From the NCBI GenBank assembly GCA_945830395.1, contig CALZYE010000014.1, positions 1 through 36,649 of the forward strand: a DNA stretch of 36,649 nucleotides, read 5' to 3'. This DNA comes from an uncultured Clostridia bacterium. Its GTDB lineage: Bacteria > Bacillota > Clostridia > Peptostreptococcales > Anaerovoracaceae. A program made the translations under genes and the position numbers. Under the pieces are notes generated by a model that was not told the origin of the DNA, did not search any database, and saw only the letters and a program-made list of their open reading frames with translations. Shown here piece by piece: positions 15,657-24,494 of this stretch (within the stretch, counting starts at the first letter, position 1; every line of letters starts with the position of its first letter).

Positions 15657-17987
15657 CTAAAGATTTTCACCGGGCTTTGTTGACATGAGGCGGTATAGCT
15701 TCGTATTTTTAGGGAAGGTATTTGCAAAAGGAACAAGGCTTGAGCCAACCTTAATCAATCCATGTCCGGCATCCACATTAGTAATATATGAAAGCTGAAG
15801 ATCCGATATATTAAGAAGCTTTGCAAGTTCCGCTCTATCTGTCGCAGCCTGATTGAGCATTAGGATGAACTCCGAATTTGAAAGCATGGTTCTTGCAGTG
15901 TGGGACTGAAGAAGATCATCCACATTCTGAGTAATGCCGGTGCAGTAAGCTCCGTACTTTCTTACCCTCTTCCACAGTTTAAAAAGAAACTGCGCAGAGT
16001 ATTCGTGCATAAAAAGAAGGTATATTTCATCTATAAATATAAAAGTCTGCCTGCCTTTCATCCTGTTTGTGGTGATTCTGTTGATGATGCTGTCAAGGAT
16101 GACAAGCATACCGATTGCCCTAAGCTGTTCACCAAGCTCCAAAATGTCATAGCACACAAGGCGGTTATCGGTATTAACATTGGTCTGTTTTGAGAAGGTA
16201 TTTAGTGAGCCTCTTGTAAAAAGTTCAAGTTCAAGGGCAAGAGAATGGGCTTCCGGCTCCGCCTGTCTTAACAGTTCATCACGAAAGTCCGCCAGTGTAG
16301 GCGGCGTTCCCATATAGTTCCCCTGTTTATAGTACCTATATACATTTTCCGTACATCTATCAATGATGGACTGCTGCCCTTTTGCAAAGTGATGTCCTGA
16401 TATAATCTGTTCACATAAAGACTGAATGAATTGAGACTTTTCTATAATAGGATCGACCTCTCCATAATCCTTACTCATATCCATCGCATTGATATGATTA
16501 GGAGAAGTTGCTGAAATCTCAATCACTTCTCCTCCCATTGCACGGACGAGAGGTGCATATTCCCTTTCCGGGTCTATTACAATAATATCCGCATCTGATG
16601 AAAGCATGAGATTTGTGATTTCATTCTTTCCGGCAAAGGATTTTCCGCTTCCCGATACACCAAGAATAAAAGAATTTCCGTTCAGAAGCTTTCTTCTATC
16701 AGCGATTATCATATTTTTTGAAATAACATTTTGTCCATAGTAAATGCCTCCTGCATCAGAGATTTCCTGCACCCTGAAAGGAATAAAGACAGCAAGGCTT
16801 TCTGTTGTAAGGGTTCTAAAAGCATCTATTTTTCTTGTTCCGAAGGGAAGGGATGTCTGAAGTCCGTCAAGCTGCTGGTATTTAAGAACAGAAAACTGAC
16901 AAAGATGTTTTCTTGCTGTGGTTAATATTTCTTCCGTATCATTATCAAGCTGCTTTTTGGTATCTGCCGTATGCACCATGGTGATTACAGCAAACATCAT
17001 TCTTTGGTCTCTTGTGGTAATGTCATCAAGAAACTCCTTTAGCTCTTTTCTCTGCTGCTCCATATCATAAGGAACGACAGCGGAAAAGTTATTGTTTTCA
17101 TTCTGTTTTCTCTGCCAATTTGTAATATTTGTTTCCACACCAAGCAGTCTGTTTTCTGCTTCTCTTACAGCTTCATCTGTAGGTACCGGAACAATGTCGA
17201 TACTCATCATCATATTTCTGTTAAGTTCTGTAAGCTTTGCTACCATATCGTCTCGAATGTATGAGGCGTATTCTCTAAAAAGAAGAACCCTTCCCCACCT
17301 TTCTCCAATCTTAAAGCAGTCTTTTTCATGCTCAAATACATCCGGGCAGATATAGTCTTTAAAGCTATGTCCTTTTTTCATCTTTTCTTTCAAGTCAAAA
17401 TGAAAACTTGTTTCTTCCCCTGTTCTGAAAAAATCATAAATAATTCTCAGTCTTTCATTTATATCGAGTTCTGTGCATTTTGAACCAAGACGATTAAAAT
17501 GGCTTTCAAGATCTGCGCCCACTCTGGCAAAATATATTCTGGCATCTTCAATATTTTTCTTTGTCACGGAAATGGTGACATATTTATCCTGCACAATCGA
17601 ATTGGCGTGAGTAGCCTTTGCAAAGAGCATCCTGTTATATTCATCCCGATATACATCCATCCCATCTCCTCTAAGCGGAATCAAGATTTTTCTTCGAAAG
17701 TCCAAACTGTTCAGCCTTCTGTTATTAATAGTAAGCTTTGTCGTGGCTCCGCTATCAAGGGAGTTTAGAAGCTGGCAGTATTCTAAAAACATCCCCTGCT
17801 GATCATCTCCTGATGCAACAGCATAATTGATGTCTTCAAACTTATATGTTTTCGCATATTTGTTCTTTCCCACCCGGAAAATGCCATCACTATAAATTGC
17901 TTTCACCGGAATAATATCCTGCACCCCTTTGGGAACCACAAACTTTTCTTTATCCTGCTTAAAGAGCATTTTCATTGTTTTTATCAT
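15657..17987 (-). CDS. VirB4-like conjugation ATPase
   Basis: The 776-residue protein is the T4SS motor ATPase. Walker A is GVSGSGKS at about 443-450, with IDPEREYAPLV downstream; Walker B is TFIFIDE at about 648-654, followed by the conserved IYLLF, GITQNVDDLLQS and NSEFILMLNQA segments. The N-terminal half carries the VirB4 membrane/cytoplasm interface region. Length is normal. The start at 17987 lies 29 bases inside the PrgI gene, 12 bases after AGGAGG; in-frame ATGs at 17975 and 17969 remain possible. It energises pilus or channel assembly together with VirD4. Confidence 0.92.
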   Translation of the reverse strand: MIKTMKMLFKQDKEKFVVPKGVQDIIPVKAIYSDGIFRVGKNKYAKTYKFEDINYAVASGDDQQGMFLEYCQLLNSLDSGATTKLTINNRRLNSLDFRRKILIPLRGDGMDVYRDEYNRMLFAKATHANSIVQDKYVTISVTKKNIEDARIYFARVGADLESHFNRLGSKCTELDINERLRIIYDFFRTGEETSFHFDLKEKMKKGHSFKDYICPDVFEHEKDCFKIGERWGRVLLFREYASYIRDDMVAKLTELNRNMMMSIDIVPVPTDEAVREAENRLLGVETNITNWQRKQNENNNFSAVVPYDMEQQRKELKEFLDDITTRDQRMMFAVITMVHTADTKKQLDNDTEEILTTARKHLCQFSVLKYQQLDGLQTSLPFGTRKIDAFRTLTTESLAVFIPFRVQEISDAGGIYYGQNVISKNMIIADRRKLLNGNSFILGVSGSGKSFAGKNEITNLMLSSDADIIVIDPEREYAPLVRAMGGEVIEISATSPNHINAMDMSKDYGEVDPIIEKSQFIQSLCEQIISGHHFAKGQQSIIDRCTENVYRYYKQGNYMGTPPTLADFRDELLRQAEPEAHSLALELELFTRGSLNTFSKQTNVNTDNRLVCYDILELGEQLRAIGMLVILDSIINRITTNRMKGRQTFIFIDEIYLLFMHEYSAQFLFKLWKRVRKYGAYCTGITQNVDDLLQSHTARTMLSNSEFILMLNQAATDRAELAKLLNISDLQLSYITNVDAGHGLIKVGSSLVPFANTFPKNTKLYRLMSTKPGENL

Positions 17988-18345
17988 GTTTCTTTAATGC
18001 CTCCTTTTCCATCTCTTCAAAATATCCTTTCATCATTTCGTAATATACATTGGTATTACGAAAACAAAGCCTTTTCGGAATCAATATTTCCGATTTTATA
18101 TATGCCCATATAAACTTCTCCGCAGTAAGCCCGTTATATTTAGCAAAGCCTATCACTGCAAAAGGAAACGCTGCTACAATGCAGAGCCAGCTTACGACTT
18201 CCGTTCCAAGCACTGCTTTCAGCAGAAAGTATGTTAAAACTGCAGCGCCGCATGCCAAGACAGAAAAAATGAACTGTCTAAGCGACAGTCCAAAAAACAT
18301 ACTTTCAGTATAGCTTCTTATTTCTCTGTTTACTTTTACTTCCAT
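17959..18345 (-). CDS. PrgI family membrane protein (VirB3-like)
   Basis: The 128-residue protein begins EVKVNREIRSYTESMFFGLSLRQFIFS, the typical PrgI start, and has two adjacent transmembrane helices (about 22-46 and 52-70). PRLCFRNTN-type residues (KRLCFRNTNVYY) and an acidic/basic tail follow. PrgI proteins match VirB3 in position and are inner-channel components working with VirB4. Its 3' end overlaps the VirB4 start by 29 bases, indicating coupled translation. Confidence 0.88.
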   Translation of the reverse strand: MEVKVNREIRSYTESMFFGLSLRQFIFSVLACGAAVLTYFLLKAVLGTEVVSWLCIVAAFPFAVIGFAKYNGLTAEKFIWAYIKSEILIPKRLCFRNTNVYYEMMKGYFEEMEKEALKKHDKNNENAL

Positions 18346-18400
18346 AGATACTCCTTCCTTTCAATACTTCTTGCCATAACTGTCTTCTCCTTTCATATAT

Positions 18401-19237
18401 TTATAACCCCATCATTTCTCTTACGATTCTGTCCGCCATTTTCACTGCTCCAACAAGAACAAGCATATTAAATACAAGTTCACCCACATAGCTCCATACC
18501 ATGGCGGCAGGTGCTGCATCCGCATTGACTGCAGGTGGAGATGCTGCAAACACAGAAAATATCACGCAAGCAAGAACGATTATGGCTCCTTCAAGACATA
18601 CCGCAGCATAGGACTTGAGAAAACTTTTTCCTATCTGCTGCGTAGGCTCTCCTGCAAAAGTTGAAAGAGGAATCGGAGCAATCGCCGTATACATATATAG
18701 CTTAAAAAATCTTCCATATACGCTCATGATGATAATAAAGGAAAGCACTGTTATGAAAAGGCTTCCTATAAGAGTTACTGCCCATAGCGGAATACTCTCA
18801 AAGAAACCGCAGTCCTCAACCGCCTTAATCATCTCCTTTGGCAGAATTGTTTTACCAACCTTCCCAAGTCCTGCCATTTTCATAATTTTAGATACTACGC
18901 CCTGTGCTATATCAAAGAGTGCAAGCATAAGCTCAAGACCATATGTTACAACGCCCTTTGCAATTGCAAACCTCACAAAGAGCTTTAATGCATGCTCCGG
19001 CTTTTTCACCTCTGTAAAACTTCCACAGGTTTTAACAACTCCAACAACAAAAAATAGGACCAGCAACGCCAGTCCTATCGCTTGAAGCCCTCCATGAATA
19101 TTTAATATAACATGCCATATGCCTCCGCCTTTAAAATCCTTTGGAGATTGAGTAAGAAGCTTCCATACCTCCGCCAGTTTCTCGTTCCAAGTGTTAAGTG
19201 CATTTTGCAGGTTTTGTACTACCCAGTTGTCTGACAC
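18401..19237 (-). CDS. VirB6/TrbL-like multi-spanning channel protein
   Basis: The 278-residue protein has about six hydrophobic segments (near 50-70, 90-115, 150-175, 210-235 and 245-265) and the motif YTAIAPIPLSTFAGEPTQQIGKSFLKSYAAVCLEG, characteristic of the VirB6-like protein of Gram-positive ICEs. It forms part of the membrane channel. The start is GTG at 19237, nine bases after AGGAGG. In related ICEs this gene directly follows the VirB2-like pilin gene; here 2.9 kb of cargo separates them. Confidence 0.85.
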   Translation of the reverse strand: MSDNWVVQNLQNALNTWNEKLAEVWKLLTQSPKDFKGGGIWHVILNIHGGLQAIGLALLVLFFVVGVVKTCGSFTEVKKPEHALKLFVRFAIAKGVVTYGLELMLALFDIAQGVVSKIMKMAGLGKVGKTILPKEMIKAVEDCGFFESIPLWAVTLIGSLFITVLSFIIIMSVYGRFFKLYMYTAIAPIPLSTFAGEPTQQIGKSFLKSYAAVCLEGAIIVLACVIFSVFAASPPAVNADAAPAAMVWSYVGELVFNMLVLVGAVKMADRIVREMMGL

Positions 19238-19301
19238 AATGTTTCACCTCCTGTCGAAAATATTTTTATCAATATTATTTACCTCCTTACTTCTTATAAA
19301 G

Positions 19302-19333
19302 AAAAATCCAGCAGCTACATTTGTAGTTGCTGG
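19302..19333 (-). terminator. Terminator after the DUF2188 gene
   Basis: CCAGCAGCTACA (19308-19319) and TGTAGTTGCTGG (19322-19333) pair over 12 bases with one G-T, followed by ATTTTTCTTT on the minus strand. It lies between the cargo and VirB6, so VirB6 to the SLT-CHAP gene need read-through or another promoter. Confidence 0.75.
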
Positions 19334-19355
19334 GGTATAAATAAAACTTATATAT

Positions 19356-19589
19356 TTATTTCTTGTCTTTCGGCGGACATGGATCATTACCATGACTATC
19401 AGAGCGTTGGATTCTTCCATCTTTACCATGAATAACTAATTCAGTTTTCTGGTTAATACTAATTTCACGAGCAATTTTTTCAGCTTCTGCTTTAGTATTT
19501 GTATGAGCACTTGCTCTTTGTCCGCCACTGCGCTTTACATCCCATCCTTTATTAGGATTAGGAACAACATGATGTTCTTTTCTTGACAT
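19356..19589 (-). CDS. DUF2188 family small protein
   Basis: The 77-residue protein matches the DUF2188 pattern: HHVVPNPNKGWDVKRSGGQRAS, TNTKAEAEKIAREISINQ and TELVIHGKDGRIQRSDSHGNDPCPPKDKK. It covers the whole family domain; the function is unknown. The gene has its own terminator and an AT-rich leader, and appears as part of the cargo inserted between pilin and VirB6. GAAAGGA lies upstream of ATG 19589. A second frame overlapping its 3' half (19244-19429) is rejected. Confidence 0.8.
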   Translation of the reverse strand: MSRKEHHVVPNPNKGWDVKRSGGQRASAHTNTKAEAEKIAREISINQKTELVIHGKDGRIQRSDSHGNDPCPPKDKK

Positions 19590-19634
19590 AAATTATCCTT
19601 TCTACTAAATCTACTATATATTGATTATCTGTAT

Positions 19635-19663
19635 ATAGGTATTGTGGCTGGATCAATACCTAT
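19635..19663. repeat. Inverted repeat upstream of the DUF2188 gene
   Basis: ATAGGTATTG and CAATACCTAT are perfect ten-base arms with a nine-base loop. There is no T-tract, so it is more likely an operator or a structured leader of the DUF2188 transcript than a terminator. Confidence 0.5.
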
Positions 19664-19678
19664 GTAAATTCATATTAT

Positions 19679-19792
19679 TTATTTTTTCTTTTTTGAATCA
19701 ACATTGAAACAAAAACAACGCTTTCCATAATCCTTAGCATATACTCTTGTTCCATCTTTTTTTGTATAATACGTGCAAAAGATCAGCACCAC
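19679..19792 (-). CDS. Possible 37-residue protein within the cargo block
   Basis: A minus-strand frame begins GTG (19792) six bases after GGGAGG and ends TAA (19679). It reads VVLIFCTYYTKKDGTRVYAKDYG, then KRCFCFNVDSKKKK. The strong ribosome site and the ordered, charged composition (YTKKDGTRVYAKDYGKR) suggest translation. It fills the 365-base gap between RloB and the DUF2188 gene. I do not recognise a family; the choice between the two adjacent GTG codons is open. Confidence 0.4.
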   Translation of the reverse strand: MVLIFCTYYTKKDGTRVYAKDYGKRCFCFNVDSKKKK

Positions 19793-19898
19793 TTATCACC
19801 TCCCACTGCGATTAAACTTCTTGCAAAAGTATAAATCCCATGTTACAATTTTTCTGTTAAAATGAAATGCTAGCCATAGGGCAATACTTTGGCAAAAG

Positions 19899-19927
19899 AA
19901 CCAAGCTATCCTGTGCTTGGTTTTTAT
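19899..19927. terminator. Terminator after RloB, active on either strand
   Basis: AACCAAGC (19899-19906) and GCTTGGTT (19915-19922) form a perfect eight-pair stem. TTCTTTTG follows on the minus strand and TTTTTATA on the plus strand. Confidence 0.65.
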
Positions 19928-19954
19928 ATATAAGGTATTTCTACCATATATAAC

Positions 19955-20665
19955 TTATGTATCACTTTCTCCTTCATCTTTAATAATACTCTCTACTATC
20001 TTCCCGATATTGCTTGTTAATCTGCCTTTACAGCATTCTATATCTTGATTAATTAATTTTTCCTGCTTTATTGCTATAAAAATATTGTTGGCTAATTCTC
20101 CAATTTTAGGATTTTTTCTGGAATTCATCTTCGTTTTTTTAAATAATTTTTGATAAACATACCCCTTTTTACTTAAATTTTCTTCTTTAAGATATTCCTC
20201 CTCATTTCCTAATATATCTTGTTCAAAAGAACCATCGAAATGTAGTAGTAAAAAAAGTTCAAAAGATGGATTTGTAACTCCCAATATATTGCCGCTTGAT
20301 TTACCTTTCTCAACGATTTCATCATAGCGATCGGACTTAAATTCAAAAATATCAGCATCAAATACTATAATCATTTTGTCACGTTTTTTATCAAAATCTA
20401 TTTCTCGCTTTGATTTCAGTTTATTCGCATACTCGATTAAATTTAGAGGAAATGATATGCCACTATCTTCATTATCTTTCTCCAAGAGTCTCATATCAAT
20501 AACCGGTTTAATCCCAAGAGTTTTCTTTATATCAATCAAATGCTTAAAATAATATTGTTCAGTATTAACACCTTCGCATATGAAAAAGTATTTTTTGTAT
20601 GGTTCTTTTTGTTTTTCTTTATCTGAAGTTCGTCTATTCCAGTTAGTATATGTTCTGATTGCCAT
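19955..20665 (-). CDS. rloB: RloB-like (AbiLii-like) effector protein
   Basis: The 236-residue protein shows the RloB pattern: FFICEGVNTEQYYFKHLI near 27-44, IIVFDADIFE near 100-109 and NPSFELFLLLHF near 133-144, with acidic residues placed as in Toprim-like nucleases. RloB is the partner of the ATPase RloA; related pairs (AbiL, and by analogy PARIS and other OLD-like systems) abort phage infection. ATG 20665 follows AGGTAGGTG; an in-frame GTG at 20677 touches the RloA stop codon and cannot be excluded. Both genes form one operon. The nuclease activity is an inference from motif placement. Confidence 0.78.
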   Translation of the reverse strand: MAIRTYTNWNRRTSDKEKQKEPYKKYFFICEGVNTEQYYFKHLIDIKKTLGIKPVIDMRLLEKDNEDSGISFPLNLIEYANKLKSKREIDFDKKRDKMIIVFDADIFEFKSDRYDEIVEKGKSSGNILGVTNPSFELFLLLHFDGSFEQDILGNEEEYLKEENLSKKGYVYQKLFKKTKMNSRKNPKIGELANNIFIAIKQEKLINQDIECCKGRLTSNIGKIVESIIKDEGESDT

Positions 20666-20677
20666 AACCCAAATCAC

Positions 20678-22015
20678 CTACCTAAATTGAAATGACGTAA
20701 ATACCGGAATCGCACCATACCTACCATCTAGATAAGCTTTACTGAGCTTTTTGTCGTATCTTTCCTTAAAATTATCTAAAGAATACAATTCACTTGAATT
20801 AAAACCATTTCTTTCCACAAACCAAATTTCATCTCGTCTAAACAAATCTATATCCATAATAGTATCTTCATGAGTTGAAAAAAGTAACTGTACTTTTCTA
20901 TCGGAATGTTTTTCCATAAATAGTTTTAAAAAATGAGCAGTTAACTTTGGATGCAAACTTCTTTCAAGCTCATCTACTACATATAAAATATCATCCCTAT
21001 TAGATAAAATCATATCAATAAGTCCAAAGATTCGCCTTGTTCCATCTGATTCATCTTCAAAATCAAAGTCATAAAATGATCTTCCATGTTTTAAGCATAT
21101 AGTAGATATCTCTGGTTCTTCATTATCTTTTGCAATTATATTAAAGAAGTTATCATTTATACGCATGGACATGCGAACTTTCCCTTTTTTCTTTAAATGG
21201 TTCTCTACATCTTCCTTGAATTCCTTGTATATTTCTTTAGGAATCTTCTCTGAAAACTCCTCAATATTAATTCTCTTAATACTTATTTCACTTATTCCTG
21301 TATCAAAACTTGCTAAAAGTTTGTTAATTTCCTGCATTGATTGATCATCATAATAATACTCAAAATTCGTCAAACTTCTATTTGGTGTTAAAACAATAAT
21401 ATTATTAGTAAGCCATTCAAAAACCTCCTTGAAAAAGAACAATTTTGAATCATCTTCTATCTTTTTATTTCTATTCATTTCAGATAGAAATAGCTGACTC
21501 TCATTGCCAACAAAATCTTCTTCATAAACTTTGAATCTATTTTTTTCAAAATCAGTCATTCCTTTTTCTTCAAGCTCAATGCTGCAGTCTTCATATCGCT
21601 CAAAAAGTTTTTTTGCACTTCCATCCTGTTTTAATTCAAATAACCATTCGGATGTAATCTTTCTTTCAGAAAGTATTGCTTTATAACCATAAGCATAGAA
21701 TTTATCATTTACAGTAAATGATAGTTCAAATTCCGTTTCTTTAAACTTATTTTCTTCTTTATTTCGGCAAAATAAATTTGATGCATCAATAGGCATACCG
21801 TTACGTAGCGTCCAACTAAAAAAGTCAAAGAACCCTACTAAATTTGATTTTCCAGCCGCATTAGCACCATAGATAACTCCATTTTTCAATATTGAAGTCT
21901 GTTTGATTTTAACCTTATGATCTTTATGAGAACGAATCTTACTGGATGAAATCATATTTATTTCTACTAAATCATCAAATGATTTGAAATTTTTTATAGC
22001 TGCCTTTATTAACAT
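20678..22015 (-). CDS. rloA: RloA-like (AbiLi-like) AAA/ABC-type ATPase
   Basis: The 445-residue protein is an AAA15/OLD-type ATPase: IKNFKSFDD at the start, Walker A GANAAGKSN at about 50-58, an insert region, the signature-like DESDGTRRIFGL, Walker B LYVVDELERSLHP and LLFSTHE near the end. It is the sensor or motor subunit paired with RloB. ATG 22015 is preferred since GGAGG ends nine bases upstream; ATG 22021 is only three bases away from it. A canonical promoter sits directly in front (22038-22066), so the 5' leader would be only about 15 bases. A terminator separates it from the pilin gene. Confidence 0.82.
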   Translation of the reverse strand: MLIKAAIKNFKSFDDLVEINMISSSKIRSHKDHKVKIKQTSILKNGVIYGANAAGKSNLVGFFDFFSWTLRNGMPIDASNLFCRNKEENKFKETEFELSFTVNDKFYAYGYKAILSERKITSEWLFELKQDGSAKKLFERYEDCSIELEEKGMTDFEKNRFKVYEEDFVGNESQLFLSEMNRNKKIEDDSKLFFFKEVFEWLTNNIIVLTPNRSLTNFEYYYDDQSMQEINKLLASFDTGISEISIKRINIEEFSEKIPKEIYKEFKEDVENHLKKKGKVRMSMRINDNFFNIIAKDNEEPEISTICLKHGRSFYDFDFEDESDGTRRIFGLIDMILSNRDDILYVVDELERSLHPKLTAHFLKLFMEKHSDRKVQLLFSTHEDTIMDIDLFRRDEIWFVERNGFNSSELYSLDNFKERYDKKLSKAYLDGRYGAIPVFTSFQFR

Positions 22016-22037
22016 TTTCATATACCTCCTTGATAAT

Positions 22038-22066
22038 ATTATGCAATTAGACAGCATTATTGTCAA
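22038..22066 (-). promoter_or_regulatory. Canonical sigma-A promoter of the rloAB operon
   Basis: On the minus strand TTGACA (22061-22066) and CATAAT (22038-22043) are separated by exactly 17 bases. It lies between the pilin terminator and rloA, giving the defence pair its own constitutive-looking promoter. Confidence 0.8.
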
Positions 22067-22072
22067 GTAAAA

Positions 22073-22109
22073 ATTGCTTATTTAGAGTTTTTTTCTCTAA
22101 ATAAGCAAT
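22073..22109 (-). terminator. Terminator after the pilin gene, insulating the defence cassette
   Basis: ATTGCTTATTTAGAG and CTCTAAATAAGCAAT form a perfect 15-pair stem with a T7 loop on the plus strand. The minus-strand transcript ends in TTTTTACTTG. It would stop transfer-operon transcription before rloA. Confidence 0.75.
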
Positions 22110-22117
22110 CTATTTTT

Positions 22118-22471
22118 CTAACCCGCAATCAAATTTAATATTTCTTTTGCAAAGGTTATGATAACACCTCCTGCCAATGTTAAAAATCCGTTTGCTCTTT
22201 GCGATGGGTCATGAGATTTTAGTGACAGTCCAATCTGAACGATTCCAAATCCTAAAAGTATCATTCCGATAGTCCTTATCAAACTGAAAATAAATTTAGA
22301 CAAGTTATTAACTACAGTTATGGGATCGCCTGCAGCAAAAGCCTCCATGCCTCCAAGTTGCAGAAAAAGTACACATATAGAATATGCAATTAGAAGCCGC
22401 CTTTCCTTTTTGCCTAAAGTAATCAGCCACTTTCTCTCACCCTTTATATCTTCCAACTTATGCTTTTCCAT
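22118..22471 (-). CDS. VirB2-like conjugation pilin/channel protein (Maff2 type)
   Basis: The 117-residue protein has a positively charged start, a hydrophobic segment ending FAAG (possible cleavage near residue 47), then two helices (about 57-80 and 95-115) joined by SHDPSQRANGF. FLTLAGGVIITFAKEILNLI at the end is typical of the small two-helix protein that follows VirD4 in Tn1549-like ICEs (Maff2 type). By position and shape it matches VirB2 pilins. ATG 22471 is preferred because GGAGAG precedes it by nine bases; the ATG at 22492 lies upstream of that site. Its terminator at 22073 now separates it from VirB6. Confidence 0.75.
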   Translation of the reverse strand: MEKHKLEDIKGERKWLITLGKKERRLLIAYSICVLFLQLGGMEAFAAGDPITVVNNLSKFIFSLIRTIGMILLGFGIVQIGLSLKSHDPSQRANGFLTLAGGVIITFAKEILNLIAG

Positions 22472-22501
22472 TTTACATATCTCTCCTTTCAATCTATTTT
22501 G

Positions 22502-24295
22502 TTACTGCTCTAAAAGTTCCATTACATCTTCTTCAGAGAAAAGCTCATACGATGTGGCAATCGGAACGAGTCTTACCGCATTATCCGGGATTTCTCTTTG
22601 GAACTGAATTTCTGCCTTTACTTTCTTTGCTTCACCATGCATATATGCCCTTGCTCCGCCGTCTGTTATAAACTTTATATTAGGATGCTTTAGTAGATCG
22701 TATTTCAAATCCATTACAGGTCTTTCTCCCCGTATAAATAAAAGTGCATAGCGGTTATCAAGCATTCTGACTTCATCAGGCATCAAAAGCTCTCTTCCTG
22801 ATATTTGATAATTGGTTGAATAATTTCCGGATCTTCCAAAACTTTTTCCGTAGGTATTTGTATCTATCGTTTCCTTGCCAAGAAGCTCGGATACATATTT
22901 ATGAGTGCTTTGCTCATTCCCTCCAAGATACAGAAATTCGTCACAATTTCCTGTAATGCTTTCCCACTGCTTTTCAAACAATGCCTTTAATTGAGCGAGG
23001 TTTTGTAAAATGATAGATACGGATATTCCTCTTGACCTCATAACGGAAAGAATCTTATCAAAATCGTCGGGAAGAGATACATTGCTGAATTCATCCATCA
23101 GAAAATGACAGTGCATCGGAAGACTACCGCCATACTTATTATCCGCAAGATAAAAAAGCTGCTGAAAAAGCTGGGTATATAAAATGGATACAAGGAAATT
23201 AAAACTGGTGTCGTTATCCGGAATCAGTGCAAATAGCGCTACCTTCTTTTCCCCCAGCTCCGGCAATCTAAGTTCATCTGTCATCGTAAGCCCCGCAAGA
23301 CTTTCGAGATTGAATTTTTCAAGCCTTGAGGCAAGGGTAATTTGAATGCTCTTTAAGGTTTTGCCCGAACCGGAATGATAATCTCTGTAATACTTAAGAG
23401 CGATGTGCTCCGGATTTACCGTTTCAAGTCTATCGAAGAGTTCATCAAGGGGACTTGCATAGGTATCATCCTCTTCTCTTACTTCTCCTGCACGAAGCAT
23501 TTCCATTACCATAGAAAAATTTTGTTCTTCCGGCGGTGCTTCATGTTTCAAATAAAAGATAAGGGCAAGGAGAAGCATGCTTGCAGCAGTATCCCAGAAA
23601 GGATCCTGAGACTGTGCTCCCTTTGGTGTAGTCGCCTTAAAAAGATTCGTCACAAGTCTTTGTACATCATTGTCCGATCTCAGATATACAAAAGGGTTAT
23701 AACAGTGACTTTTTTCCATATTGATTAAATCCAGTACCCTCACTTCATAGCCTTTTATCTCAAGAAGCCCTCCAACATCTCGAAGAATCTCCCCTTTCGG
23801 ATCAAGTACAACAAAGGATGTATTGCACTGCATAGCATTAGGCTTTGCAAAAAACCTTGTTTTTCCGCTGCCGCTTCCGCCGCATACTATTGTGTTTAAA
23901 TTTCTTCTGTGCTTTTTTCCGTCAAGTCCTATCCTTACCTGCTGCGTTAATATCTTGTTTAGCGCAGGGTCTTTATCTTTGTATTTTCTGTTGAGTTTTC
24001 CGGGGATGCCCCATTTTGCAGAGCCATGTTCTTCTCTTTTTCTGTAATTCTTGTGTGTTGACATATATATTCCTATCCAAAACCCATATGTTATTAAAAA
24101 AATAAGGACAGTTTTTACGCTGTCCTTACATATACTTACTTTCCATGGATTTTTGAATATATTATCAAGGTTTTCCAGTATTAACGGAAGCCCGCCCTTA
24201 ATACTTGGAGATACAAGAAGTGCAATCCAAATGACAGGAATAACACCTAAAGCAAAGAGAATAAGCTCTGCAAGTTTTGACTCACCTTTCCGCAT
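22502..24295 (-). CDS. VirD4-like type IV coupling protein
   Basis: The 597-residue protein has two N-terminal transmembrane helices (about 9-30 and 62-80), then HGSAKWG, Walker A GGSGSGKT at 139-146, FVVLDPKGEILRD, and Walker B HFLMDEFSN with ISVSIILQNLAQLKALF downstream. It is the full-length coupling ATPase that links the relaxosome to the channel. It differs from the truncated VirD4 at the left edge. Its start overlaps the preceding small gene by 14 bases without a clear ribosome site, which points to coupled translation. Confidence 0.93.
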   Translation of the reverse strand: MRKGESKLAELILFALGVIPVIWIALLVSPSIKGGLPLILENLDNIFKNPWKVSICKDSVKTVLIFLITYGFWIGIYMSTHKNYRKREEHGSAKWGIPGKLNRKYKDKDPALNKILTQQVRIGLDGKKHRRNLNTIVCGGSGSGKTRFFAKPNAMQCNTSFVVLDPKGEILRDVGGLLEIKGYEVRVLDLINMEKSHCYNPFVYLRSDNDVQRLVTNLFKATTPKGAQSQDPFWDTAASMLLLALIFYLKHEAPPEEQNFSMVMEMLRAGEVREEDDTYASPLDELFDRLETVNPEHIALKYYRDYHSGSGKTLKSIQITLASRLEKFNLESLAGLTMTDELRLPELGEKKVALFALIPDNDTSFNFLVSILYTQLFQQLFYLADNKYGGSLPMHCHFLMDEFSNVSLPDDFDKILSVMRSRGISVSIILQNLAQLKALFEKQWESITGNCDEFLYLGGNEQSTHKYVSELLGKETIDTNTYGKSFGRSGNYSTNYQISGRELLMPDEVRMLDNRYALLFIRGERPVMDLKYDLLKHPNIKFITDGGARAYMHGEAKKVKAEIQFQREIPDNAVRLVPIATSYELFSEEDVMELLEQ

Positions 24296-24479
24296 CTGCT
24301 CTGCAGGTCATATTCCTGCCTTTTCTCAAAGGGGCTTCCGATATCTTTAGGATTAATTCATTGATGGGATCTGCAGGACGCTCTTCTGAAAGCTGTTTAC
24401 TCCTGAGTTCATTTAGGGCATTGATTAAAATGCTTTTATCATATCTGTCCATTTCAAGATAATATTTTTCTTCTTTCAT
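24282..24479 (-). CDS. Small helical protein between ArdC-like and VirD4 genes
   Basis: The 65-residue charged protein (MKEEKYYLEMDRYDKSILINALNELR... ADAER) is predicted helical and overlaps VirD4 by 14 bases. ATG 24479 lies 11 bases after AAAAGG; ATG 24488 is nearer than usual. Similar unnamed genes occupy this place in related ICEs, but I assign no function. Confidence 0.6.
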   Translation of the reverse strand: MKEEKYYLEMDRYDKSILINALNELRSKQLSEERPADPINELILKISEAPLRKGRNMTCRADAER

Positions 24480-24494
24480 AATTTGCATGCCTTT

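Noticed and set aside
19244-19429. 61-codon minus ORF overlapping the DUF2188 gene
   Set aside because: Its front half is the DUF2188 gene in another frame; the remainder runs through the terminator hairpin.
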